64,000 bases of DNA from the NCBI GenBank assembly GCA_021155045.1, contig JAJNQB010000016.1, forward strand, positions 62,001-126,000. Reading direction: 5' to 3'. Below are positions 34,020-42,838 of the stretch, one piece after another. Made by a program: the position numbers and the translations under genes. Source of the DNA: Arcticibacter sp. (GTDB lineage: Bacteria; Bacteroidota; Bacteroidia; 2-12-FULL-35-15). The notes under the pieces were generated by a model. That model ran no database searches. It was not told the DNA's origin and saw only the letters and a program-made list of their open reading frames with translations. Every line of letters begins with the position of its first letter. The stretch's first letter is position 1.

Positions 34020-34028
34020 ACGGTTATT

Positions 34029-34955
34029 TTATAATTCTTTCATAAGTGTTTTATAAAGGTTAATCATTCCTTCAATATCTTTTTTATGCACTTTTTCATC
34101 AGGAGTGTGTACGTTTTGTTCGGCTGCGCCTACAAAGCACCAATCCCAAGGGTATTCAGCCATTTGTAATTCTTTTCCATCGCTTCCTCCGCTCCCTTCC
34201 ACTTCCAATTGATGAGACAGTTTATTTTTTTTAGCAATCGAAATAAGTTTATTAACAAAGCTTCTTCTTGGTACAAGGCTGTCTCTTAAAGAAATTACTG
34301 GTCCTTTACCAGGGTAAACACCATCAGAAATCCAAGATATATCGGAGATTAATGCTTGTGAAATTTTATATTTTTCTTGTAAAAATTTTTGAAGATACGA
34401 AACACTTCCTCCACCATGTTCTTCCCAACAGCTAAAAACAATTGCTCCATCTTTTAGTGTTTCAGCAACTTTAAGTGCATTGTAAACGCCCAGTCTATTA
34501 TCCATATAACAACATTGAACATAGTCTTTATCTTCTCTCCAGTTAGGCTTAAAGGTAAGCTCCGTCCCCCTTTCTAAATCACGTTTATAGGAATAATTAA
34601 GTGTTATTTCTTTCGTTTTTTTATCTGTGATTAATTTTAGTTTTACTTCAGATTTTCCTTTGTTATCTGTTCCAACAAGATTATAACCATCAACAGCTCT
34701 TGGTCCTCCAATCTTTACTAATTGTTTACCATAACGAACGGTAAAACCTATGCTATCAATGTGGGCAAAGATTGCAGTTCTAGGTTTTCCAAAAATAAGA
34801 ACGATACAATCTTGAAATCCTTTTCCTGAATACAGAGTTGGTTTATGCTTCCAATTTTTTTTATTTTTTTTGATGTGTTCTAATAAGAATTTAGTCATTG
34901 CTCCTTCGTTTCCAGAAGGGGCATGGATAGCACACATTTGTTCTAATAATTGCAT
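34029..34955 (-). CDS. M42-family (FrvX-like) aminopeptidase
   Basis: This 308-aa metallopeptidase has the M42 metal ligands in order: AHIDSIGFTV (HxD), CCYMDNRLGVYNAL (bridging Asp), SCWEEHGGG (Glu-Glu), ISDISWISDG (Asp) and NVHTPDEKV (His). The PDZ-like insert (about residues 75-145) is somewhat shorter than in archetypal M42 enzymes. It is cytoplasmic, with no signal peptide, and probably releases N-terminal residues from short peptides. Confidence 0.87.
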   Translation of the reverse strand: MQLLEQMCAIHAPSGNEGAMTKFLLEHIKKNKKNWKHKPTLYSGKGFQDCIVLIFGKPRTAIFAHIDSIGFTVRYGKQLVKIGGPRAVDGYNLVGTDNKGKSEVKLKLITDKKTKEITLNYSYKRDLERGTELTFKPNWREDKDYVQCCYMDNRLGVYNALKVAETLKDGAIVFSCWEEHGGGSVSYLQKFLQEKYKISQALISDISWISDGVYPGKGPVISLRDSLVPRRSFVNKLISIAKKNKLSHQLEVEGSGGSDGKELQMAEYPWDWCFVGAAEQNVHTPDEKVHKKDIEGMINLYKTLMKEL

Positions 34956-35004
34956 AGTAAATATATTTATGAATGTGTAAACCTAATAAATTTATATTAT
35001 AAAC

Positions 35005-35043
35005 CCTAAATAGGCAGTTCATTATTTGAATTGCCTACGATTA
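35005..35043 (+). repeat. dispersed palindromic repeat, copy 1
   Basis: A hairpin (35012-35021 with 35027-35036, loop TTATT, one mismatch) is nearly identical, in the opposite orientation, to 59496-59535, including the flanking CTAAA and ACGAT. It lies in the 192-bp gap between the M42 gene and the helical protein gene. Confidence 0.7.
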
Positions 35044-35147
35044 AGTGTTTGTAATACTTTCTTGTGTTTTATGGAGATAAAAATTCTAACAAACCCTAAA
35101 TCGGGATTAACCGCATTAAGACAGATAGCGCAGCTTTCCAAAGCTTT

Positions 35148-36629
35148 CTATTGTCTAATTGCGGATAAATGTTCAATTTTTGATTCCATCCATTTGATAA
35201 CATCAAAATAACGTAATGAATTGTAGGCATCTTCATCGTCAAGTAAGGCTTTTACATTTTTCAGATAATCTGTAAACAAAAATTTTACTGAGATATTATC
35301 TCTTGATTTAATGATTTTACTAAAAAAATCAATCATTATCTCTTCTGCTTTACTAAGTCGATTTTGTTGGGTGAGTAATCGTTTTGTTGAAGAAACCAAG
35401 CTGCCTAATAACTGTTCATTACCTAGTTCATAGTGTAAAATCATGTTGAATATATGTCCACGGCTATATTTACCTAGAGGATCGTCAAAAATTTGATTCA
35501 TGTATTTTAATGACTTTTTAAAATCGCCTAAGTAAAATGAGCTAATAGCAATTGATTTAGCAGTATTGAGTAAGGCTGTTTTTATTACAAAGGGTTTATA
35601 TGTTTCAGATATTTCTTCTATTGTTTTTATTGTGCTTAAAACATCTTCTTTTTTGTTTAATGCTGTATATATTTCTAGTAAATAAGGTTGTGTAAAATAA
35701 AATAAATTGGCATTAAACACTTGGTTGTTTTTAATTTTAAATTTTTCTGGAGAATTTTCAATAGCAGAAATGTCTGAAAGTAACTCTTCGTATTTTTTAA
35801 TATTAATCTTACCCATTGCAATGTTTGCAAAAACTAAAATATAATCGATTGGATTTTGTTTTATAAGCAGGGGTGCGGATTCCATCAAGCGAATCATTCT
35901 TTCGAAATAAAAAATACTTAATACTTCATCGTTTACGATTCCGTAATACATAGCTTTTGTTTGATACAAAAACATTTTTGCTTTATAACTCAATGCTAAA
36001 TCTTCGTTCAGCATAAGTTTGTTTTTCATTATTGTTTGTAATTGAGAAAAATGAATTTCTTTATTCGTATCACGAAATTGAATTTCCTTATAATTCATTT
36101 CAAACGCTAATTCTTTATATGCATATTGGTTTGAAATGGTATTAATTAACTCTCTTGTTTGATCAATTGAATTTAAAAGCTTTTTATAATCCTGAGTTTT
36201 ATTATAAACCTCTTGCTCTAGCTCAAATGTTCTGATTAATGAGTTTTCAATCTGAGCTTCTTTTGCTTTTTTTTTTGCTTTATTTATTAAGTTTAATGCT
36301 TGGTTGTGTAATCCTTTTTGAATGAGAATTTCTATTTGCTTATTCAGCGAATCAATTATAAAATCAACAGAACTATTTTTATGATAATCATTTAGGCTGT
36401 TTAAAAGAAGGTTGTATAAATAATTTTTTTCAACAGCAATGTTTTTAATGTTGTAGTTTTTGGGTAAGTTATCTAAAACTTTACTATCATTGTTGTAAAC
36501 ACAATTATTGTATGTGTTGTAGAGTTGAGTGTAATTTTTGTCTTTAGATGTAGCAAAAACTTTAAAATGCCTTTTTTCGGTAGCAGAAAAAGATTGTATA
36601 AGTTCAAAAAGACTGTCTTTTTTTATCAT
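35148..36629 (-). CDS. unknown 493-aa helical repeat protein
   Basis: This cytoplasmic, almost entirely alpha-helical protein has no signal peptide or membrane segment. It begins with LFELIQSFSATEKRHFKVFA, a start I associate with a family of TPR/SEL-like proteins in Bacteroidota. The rest has irregular helix pairs (NQALNLINKAKKKA-type, SFYLGDFKKSLKYMNQIF) consistent with degenerate TPRs. It is divergent from the adhesin gene, so the two share a 173-bp control region. No catalytic motif is visible; function is unknown. Confidence 0.65.
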   Translation of the reverse strand: MIKKDSLFELIQSFSATEKRHFKVFATSKDKNYTQLYNTYNNCVYNNDSKVLDNLPKNYNIKNIAVEKNYLYNLLLNSLNDYHKNSSVDFIIDSLNKQIEILIQKGLHNQALNLINKAKKKAKEAQIENSLIRTFELEQEVYNKTQDYKKLLNSIDQTRELINTISNQYAYKELAFEMNYKEIQFRDTNKEIHFSQLQTIMKNKLMLNEDLALSYKAKMFLYQTKAMYYGIVNDEVLSIFYFERMIRLMESAPLLIKQNPIDYILVFANIAMGKINIKKYEELLSDISAIENSPEKFKIKNNQVFNANLFYFTQPYLLEIYTALNKKEDVLSTIKTIEEISETYKPFVIKTALLNTAKSIAISSFYLGDFKKSLKYMNQIFDDPLGKYSRGHIFNMILHYELGNEQLLGSLVSSTKRLLTQQNRLSKAEEIMIDFFSKIIKSRDNISVKFLFTDYLKNVKALLDDEDAYNSLRYFDVIKWMESKIEHLSAIRQ

Positions 36630-36727
36630 TTTTAGAATTTTAATATTATTTTATATATATAATTGAAAATCAATAAATTAAATGTTTATTTAAACAATTA
36701 GAAATCGAAATATATAAAATAATTTTT

Positions 36728-36758
36728 TTGTTACAAAATGTAACTTAAACTATTTTTG
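36728..36758 (+). promoter_or_regulatory. adhesin promoter with embedded palindrome
   Basis: TTG (36728-36730) and TATTTTTG (36751-36758) are 20 nt apart. The spacer holds a perfect inverted repeat, GTTACA-AAA-TGTAAC (36730-36744), which is well placed for a regulator to act on the adhesin operon. Confidence 0.6.
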
Positions 36759-36802
36759 ATTTTTATTTCAGAATAAGACCAAACATTAAAAACTACCAAC
36801 AA

Positions 36803-39800
36803 ATGAAAAAAAAACTGCTACTAATTGCAATCATTGCAATAAGTTCTTTAGTATCTAAGGCACAAACAACAACAGCTTTTAGAAAAAATTATAACCAAGC
36901 ATTATTTGATTTACCGGGAAACATAGTAGAGGGGGTTACTCCAAATACTTATGTAATGGCAGGAACAAATTTGACTTTTATTCCAATCTATGGAACTGTC
37001 ACAGAATTAAATGACACGGGAGCAATTAATTGGTCTTATCGATATTCAGACGCTTCTATTGGTTTTCAATTAAACGATATTAAAAAAGATGCTGGTTTAA
37101 GTCAGTACTATGCTTGTGGAGGTAGTGAGTCGAATGCTGCTGTATTTATGGTAGTGGATGTGGCAGGAAATATTGTTATTCAAAAAAGATTCAGAATAAA
37201 TGAAGCTGACGGTGCTTGGTTTAATCGCGTAATAAAAGCAGCAGATGGAGGCTATGTAGCTGTGGGATATGTTACAGGACACGACCCTGATGGTGCAGGT
37301 CCAGAGATAAAGTTTAATCCAATTACTTATACGGATAATAATGGTGATTCTCAGACCGATTACATTGCTTCACCGCTAATTGTGAAATTAGATGCTGCTG
37401 GAAATCATGTTTGGCATAAAGTTTTTAGATATTATCAAACTTCAAATATCCCTGCAAATAGAATTTATAATGATGCTAGTTTTGTGGATGTTACAGAGGT
37501 AAGTGATGGATACGTTGCAGTTGGTAGTTATGATATTGCAAATCATAGAGTTGTTCAAGATTCAGATGGAGACGATGCTTCTCCAACAGATGCTTTGATT
37601 TTAAAAACATCTACTGCTGGAGTAATAACATATCATAAACAAATTGATAATCCAAGCACATCTACTAGCCAATCCAGTAAATATTTATCTGCAATTAGCA
37701 CCACCAGTTCCGGTGCTTTTTTAACGGCAGGAACAGATAATTTAAGAGAATTAATCCAAAAATTTAATGGTCCAGGTGCTTCTTTAACAAACACTGTTAG
37801 TAGGCTTTGGACATATTCAACAACTTTTTTTGTAACTGATCCTGTTGATATTTCTCAAGTTTATGAAGTAAATGGGGGAACTGATATTATTACAATGGCA
37901 ATGTATATTAAACCATTAAGCTTTTTTGCAAATTCAATTCACAGAGTTAATTCAACATCCACTTCGAACGTTTTTGGAAAACGGTACGATTTTAACTTAA
38001 TATCTATACTTCCAAGAGGAAGTAAAACTTCCGACAATGGATATATCAGTATGTCAATGACTGCTGGTGGTACTAATTATGACTATCATGTAATTAAAAC
38101 TGATCCGAATGGAGATACACCTAATACAGGATGTCCTGCAGGAACTTTCACTCCAAGTGGTTCTGCGGGTCCAACTACATTTGCTGATCCTTTTTATAAT
38201 TCTTGGTCTGGAACCGTTCCATCTCAAGCTATTGCCATTGTTAGAACTTCTATAGCTCCAACTGTAGGATACGTTTGTACTAAAGTTGCCTGTGTGGCAC
38301 CAGCAGCTCCAGTTGTAGGAGCAATTACACAACCAACATGTTCAACACCAACAGGAAGTGTAGCTTTAGGTGGTTTACCCTCTTCAGGAACTTGGACTGT
38401 TAATGCTTCACCAGGTGGAGCAACGGCTACGGGAACAGGAACTACGGGAACAATTAGTGGTTTAGCTGCAGGAACAACTTATACGTTTACCGTTACAGTT
38501 GTTGCCGGTTGCCCTTCAGTTGCTTCTGGAAGTGCTACTATTAATGCAGCACCAGTTGTTCCAGCAGCACCAACAATAGGTACTATTACACAACCAACTT
38601 GTTCAACAGCTACAGGAAGCGTTGCTTTAAGTGGTTTACCATCATCAGGAACTTGGACCGTTACAGGAACTCCTAGCGGAACAGCCACAGGAACAGGAAC
38701 AACAACTACTATTTCTGGATTAGCACCAGGCACTTATACATTTACTGTAAGCAACGGTACTTGTACTTCTACATCTTCAGTAAATGCTGTTATTAATACA
38801 CAACCTACTGTTCCTTCAGCACCAGTTGTAGGGGCAATCACACAACCAACATGTGCAACACCAACAGGTAGTGTTGCATTAAGCGGTTTGCCATCGTCAG
38901 GAACATGGACAGTAACAGCTACTCCAGGAGGAAGTACAGCCACAGGAACAGGAACTACAGGAAATATTACAGGTTTAGCTGGTGGTACAACGTATACGTT
39001 TACCGTAAGTAATGGTACATGTACATCAACATCATCAACAAATGCTATAATAAATACGGCACCAGTTGTCCCAACTGCTCCATCCGTTGGAACAATAACA
39101 CAACCAACTTGTTCAACAGCTACAGGAAGTGTTGCTTTAAGTGGTTTACCATCATCTGGAACTTGGACAGTTACAGGAACTCCTAGTGGTTCAGCCACAG
39201 GAACGGGAACAACAACTACTATTTCTGGATTAGCAGCAGGCACATACACATTTACTGTGAGTAACGGAACTTGTTCTTCTACTTCATCTATTAATGTGGT
39301 AATAAATACACAACCTCCAACACCAGCAGCACCAATTGTTGGTACCATTACACAACCTACTTGCGCCACTCCTACAGGTAGTGTTGCACTGAGCAGTTTG
39401 CCATCATCAGGAACATGGACTGTAACAGCTAGCCCTGGTGGTGCGACTTCAACAGGAACAGGAACAACAGGAAATATTACAGGTTTAGCACCAGGAACTA
39501 CTTACACTTTTACAGTAAGTAATGGAACCTGTACATCTTCTTCATCTACAACAGCGGTAATAAACAATCCGCCACCTACTCCAGTAGCTCCGGCTATTGG
39601 AACAATAACACAACCTACGTGTACTACACCAACCGGTGATGTTGCATTAAGCGGTTTGCCATCATCAGGAACATGGACTGTTACTGTTTCTCCAGGTGGA
39701 GCTACTTCAACTGGTACAGGGACAACAACTACTATAACAGGTTTGACTGCAGGTAACACTTATACATTTACTGTTACTGTAGCAGGATGTACTTCAAGTT

Positions 39801-41596
39801 CATCAACTTCTGCTACTATCAACGCACCTCCTTCAGCACCTTCAGCGCCAGTTGTAGGCACTATTACACAACCAACATGCTCGGTATCAACAGGAGATGT
39901 AGCTTTAAGTGGCTTGCCATCATCAGGAACTTGGACGATAACAACAAGTCCAGGAGGAGCAACAACAACAGGTACAGGAACTTCAACTACTATTACTGGA
40001 TTAGGGGCGGGAACATATACATTTACAGTAAATGATGGTTCTTGTACTTCTGGAACATCTTCATCTGCTACCATTAATTCATTCCCTGGAGCGCCAACAG
40101 CACCGATACTAGGAACAATCACACAACCTACTTGTGCTGTGGGAACAGCTAGCGTAGTCTTAAATGGTTTACCATCATCAGGAACATGGACTGTAACAAC
40201 AACTCCAGGCGGAGCAACAACAACAGGTTCAGGAACATCAACTACAATAACAGGATTAGCGCCAGGAACCACTTATACATTCACCGTAGATAATGGAACA
40301 TGTACATCAACAACATCATCAAATGCCGTTGTTAATAACGTACCAACACCGCCAACAGCTACCGCAGGAGCTCCTTTAGTATTAGGATGTAGCCCAACAA
40401 GCGGACCTGTAAGTGTAAGTACAACAGCGGGAGCAACTTATTCATGGGCAGGACCAGGAATTGTAAGTGGAGGTTCAACACCAACAGCTACTGTTAATGC
40501 AGTAGGAACTTATACAGTAACAGTAACAGACCCTTCAACATCTTGTTCTTCAACAGCAACTGTTAATGTAACAAGTAATACTACACCACCAAATGTAACA
40601 GCAGGTTCTGCATTAACATTAAGTTGTGCAGCACCAAGTGGAACAATTAGCGCTTCATCTACAACTGGAGGTGCAACTTACAGTTGGACAGGAGCAGGAA
40701 TTGTTAGTGGAGGCACAACAGCTACGCCTACGGTAAATGCTGCAGGAACCTATACTGTAACAGTTACAGATCCAAGTAATGGATGTACAGCAACTGCAAC
40801 AGTTACAGTTACAAATAATACTACTGCACCAAACGTTGCAGCAGGAACAACAACTCCAATTAGCTGTACAACTGGTTTGGGAACGGTAAGTGCAAGTTCT
40901 ACAACAACAGGAGCAACGTATTCTTGGGCAGGACCAGGAGTTGTGAGTGGAGGAACGACTACTACACCTACAGTAAATGCAGCAGGAACATATACTGTTA
41001 CAGTAACAGACCCAAGTAATGGATGTACTGCAACCGCTATTGTAACTGCCACCAATAGCCCTGGACCAACAGCCAATGCAGGAACAAATGTTACCATAAC
41101 ACAAGGTACAAGTACTACATTAACAGCAACAGGCGGAGGAACATATTTGTGGACTACAGGCGAAACTACAGCTACAATTACTGTAACACCAAACGTAACA
41201 ACAGATTATTGTGTAACAGTAACGGATGGTAATGGATGTACAGATAGTTCTTGTGTTAGAATTACTGTAGATATTGTTTGTGGTGAATTGTTTGTACCAA
41301 ACGCATTTTCACCAAATGGTGATAATGAAAATGATAGATTTAGAGTACTCGTAAATCCCGATTGTGTTGAAGAAGTGCAATTTTTTGTTTTCGACCGTTG
41401 GGGAGAAAAAGTTTTTGAAGCTACTACTGCTGAAAAAGCTTGTACGAACGACAGATCAAATACAACTGTTGGTTGGGATGGAACTTATAAAGGAAAAGCG
41501 TTAGATAATGCAGTATTTGTTTATTACTTAAACATTAAATTATCAAATGGTGTTGAGACACAAAAATTAAAAGGTAACGTAAGTTTAATTAGATAA
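36803..41596 (+). CDS. giant T9SS-exported repeat adhesin (type B sorting domain)
   Basis: This 1597-aa surface protein has a signal peptide (residues 1-20, ending VSKA). An N-terminal region to about 440 is of propeller type, with KLDAAGNHVWHKVF-like repeats. Eight tandem repeats of about 85 aa (residues 502-1185) share cores such as ITQPTCSTPTG, LPSSGTWTV and TYTFTV. Three repeats of about 74 aa with PKD-like TYTVTVTDPSNGC follow, then one related Ig-like domain. It ends in a gliding-type C-terminal domain, FVPNAFSPNGDNENDRF ... FVFDRWGEKVFE ... GWDGTYKG ... KGNVSLIR, the type B T9SS signal. It is likely an adhesin or matrix protein. PorP/SprF follows, as for SprB-type systems. Confidence 0.9.
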   Translation: MKKKLLLIAIIAISSLVSKAQTTTAFRKNYNQALFDLPGNIVEGVTPNTYVMAGTNLTFIPIYGTVTELNDTGAINWSYRYSDASIGFQLNDIKKDAGLSQYYACGGSESNAAVFMVVDVAGNIVIQKRFRINEADGAWFNRVIKAADGGYVAVGYVTGHDPDGAGPEIKFNPITYTDNNGDSQTDYIASPLIVKLDAAGNHVWHKVFRYYQTSNIPANRIYNDASFVDVTEVSDGYVAVGSYDIANHRVVQDSDGDDASPTDALILKTSTAGVITYHKQIDNPSTSTSQSSKYLSAISTTSSGAFLTAGTDNLRELIQKFNGPGASLTNTVSRLWTYSTTFFVTDPVDISQVYEVNGGTDIITMAMYIKPLSFFANSIHRVNSTSTSNVFGKRYDFNLISILPRGSKTSDNGYISMSMTAGGTNYDYHVIKTDPNGDTPNTGCPAGTFTPSGSAGPTTFADPFYNSWSGTVPSQAIAIVRTSIAPTVGYVCTKVACVAPAAPVVGAITQPTCSTPTGSVALGGLPSSGTWTVNASPGGATATGTGTTGTISGLAAGTTYTFTVTVVAGCPSVASGSATINAAPVVPAAPTIGTITQPTCSTATGSVALSGLPSSGTWTVTGTPSGTATGTGTTTTISGLAPGTYTFTVSNGTCTSTSSVNAVINTQPTVPSAPVVGAITQPTCATPTGSVALSGLPSSGTWTVTATPGGSTATGTGTTGNITGLAGGTTYTFTVSNGTCTSTSSTNAIINTAPVVPTAPSVGTITQPTCSTATGSVALSGLPSSGTWTVTGTPSGSATGTGTTTTISGLAAGTYTFTVSNGTCSSTSSINVVINTQPPTPAAPIVGTITQPTCATPTGSVALSSLPSSGTWTVTASPGGATSTGTGTTGNITGLAPGTTYTFTVSNGTCTSSSSTTAVINNPPPTPVAPAIGTITQPTCTTPTGDVALSGLPSSGTWTVTVSPGGATSTGTGTTTTITGLTAGNTYTFTVTVAGCTSSSSTSATINAPPSAPSAPVVGTITQPTCSVSTGDVALSGLPSSGTWTITTSPGGATTTGTGTSTTITGLGAGTYTFTVNDGSCTSGTSSSATINSFPGAPTAPILGTITQPTCAVGTASVVLNGLPSSGTWTVTTTPGGATTTGSGTSTTITGLAPGTTYTFTVDNGTCTSTTSSNAVVNNVPTPPTATAGAPLVLGCSPTSGPVSVSTTAGATYSWAGPGIVSGGSTPTATVNAVGTYTVTVTDPSTSCSSTATVNVTSNTTPPNVTAGSALTLSCAAPSGTISASSTTGGATYSWTGAGIVSGGTTATPTVNAAGTYTVTVTDPSNGCTATATVTVTNNTTAPNVAAGTTTPISCTTGLGTVSASSTTTGATYSWAGPGVVSGGTTTTPTVNAAGTYTVTVTDPSNGCTATAIVTATNSPGPTANAGTNVTITQGTSTTLTATGGGTYLWTTGETTATITVTPNVTTDYCVTVTDGNGCTDSSCVRITVDIVCGELFVPNAFSPNGDNENDRFRVLVNPDCVEEVQFFVFDRWGEKVFEATTAEKACTNDRSNTTVGWDGTYKGKALDNAVFVYYLNIKLSNGVETQKLKGNVSLIR
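38306..40357 (+). repeat. eight tandem repeats of about 256 bp within the adhesin
   Basis: The 2052-bp block encodes eight units of 83-87 aa. Units 2 and 4 form one subtype (CSTATGSVALSGLPSSGTW, TGTPSG), and units 3 and 5 another (CATPTGSVALS, PGG). This points to duplication of a two-unit block. Units 6-8 are more diverged (TGDVALSG, GTASVVLNG). Confidence 0.9.
40358..41062 (+). repeat. three tandem Ig/PKD-like repeats within the adhesin
   Basis: Three units of about 74-80 aa share YSWAGPGIVSGG, PTVNAAGTYTVTVTDPS and CTATA, followed by a fourth more distant unit. They are unrelated in sequence to the eight upstream repeats. Confidence 0.85.
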
Positions 41597-41662
41597 TCAT
41601 TTTAATACAAGCTTAGTAATATAAAAAACATATATTTAAAATATTAAATTGAAACCAAAGCG

Positions 41663-42730
41663 ATGAAAAACAAAAACAACATACAAGTAATCGGTAACCT
41701 AAAATTAAAGATTACTTTCTTTGCAGTATTAATTGCTGTATCGTCATTTGCTCAAGATGTGCATTTTTCTCAATTTAGAGAAACTCCAATTTTGCTAAAC
41801 CCCGCTCGAACTGCATTAGATAGAGATGTGAGAGTTATTTTGAATTACAAAGACCAATGGCGCAGTGTAGCATCTCCTTATAAAACATTTGCTTTTTCTG
41901 GAGAAATGGCATTGAATAAAAAGAAAAACAAAGACAATTATTTAGGATTAGGAATTCAAGTTTTTTCAGATAAATCAGGTGATTCAAAAATGGGAATTAC
42001 TGTAGCTTCAATTAATTTATCTGGAATTATTAAAACAGGTGAAAATAGCAAATTAGGAGTTGGTATAATGGGTGGTTTTGGGCAACGATCAGTTACTTAT
42101 AGTGCTTTACGTTGGGAAAATCAATACGTTGCTGGTGAATACAATGCAGCAGCAGCAACAGGAGAACCTAATGGTGTTGCTAGCTACACATTACCAGATG
42201 CCGCAGCAGGAATTGCTTGGACTTACGGAAAAGGTGAAAAATATATTTCTGCAAACGATGGAGTAAGAGCTGTTATAGGTGTTGGAGCTCATCACTTTGG
42301 GTTTCAAAAATATTCGTTCTACAAACAAACAGGAGAAAAATTATTTACAAAATTTGTTGGTCATGCAAATGTTGCAATTGGATTAGCCAATTCAAATATG
42401 ATTATTTCTCCAGGAATTATGTTTAGTGTTCAAGGTCCTTCAAAAGAAATTATTGCAGGAAGTATGTTTAAATATGTTCTTTCTGAAAGTTCAAAATACA
42501 CAGGAAACAAAAAAGGTTCTGCAATAGGTATTGGACTAGATTATCGCGTTGGTGATGCTGCAATTGGAACCTTGATGTATGAGTTTGCGAACTATTCTGT
42601 TGGTGTAAGTTATGATGTAAATGTTTCTCAACTAAAAACGGTAAGTTCACTGCGTGGAGGGTTCGAAATTTCATTAAAATTTGTAAGTCCTAATCCTTTC
42701 TTGAGCAATCAAAACAAAGCAAGGATATAG
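41663..42730 (+). CDS. PorP/SprF-family T9SS membrane protein
   Basis: This 355-aa outer-membrane protein carries the PorP/SprF signature at its mature N-terminus: QDVHFSQFRETPILLNPARTALDRDVRVILNYKDQWRS (given in part), followed by SPYKTFAFSGE and barrel strands. The family helps attach or route type B CTD proteins to the surface; SprF does so for SprB. It lies 66 bp after the adhesin, making a typical substrate-partner pair. A signal peptide ending SSFA is present. Confidence 0.92.
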   Translation: MKNKNNIQVIGNLKLKITFFAVLIAVSSFAQDVHFSQFRETPILLNPARTALDRDVRVILNYKDQWRSVASPYKTFAFSGEMALNKKKNKDNYLGLGIQVFSDKSGDSKMGITVASINLSGIIKTGENSKLGVGIMGGFGQRSVTYSALRWENQYVAGEYNAAAATGEPNGVASYTLPDAAAGIAWTYGKGEKYISANDGVRAVIGVGAHHFGFQKYSFYKQTGEKLFTKFVGHANVAIGLANSNMIISPGIMFSVQGPSKEIIAGSMFKYVLSESSKYTGNKKGSAIGIGLDYRVGDAAIGTLMYEFANYSVGVSYDVNVSQLKTVSSLRGGFEISLKFVSPNPFLSNQNKARI

Positions 42731-42744
42731 TTGAAAAATAAATT

Positions 42745-42800
42745 TATATTTGAGGAGAAATTTTTGGGGTAATAAATAGCCCCAAAAATTTCTCCTCAAA
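42745..42800 (+). promoter_or_regulatory. -7 element fused to a 21-bp perfect hairpin
   Basis: TATATTTG (42745-42752) overlaps the start of a perfect 21-bp inverted repeat (42749-42769 and 42780-42800, 10-nt loop) between the PorP and OmpA genes. It may be a terminator, an attenuator, or a 5' stabilising hairpin for the OmpA mRNA. It lacks the U-run of a classic terminator. Confidence 0.6.
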
Positions 42801-42838
42801 AATTTAAAATAATTAATCAAAATAATTTTTCCTGATTT

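Noticed and set aside
38479..40272. Several long open frames on the minus strand inside the adhesin repeats
   Set aside because: They arise from the repeated Thr/Gly/Ser-rich codons of the plus-strand gene, repeat with the same period, and have no start context or domain pattern.
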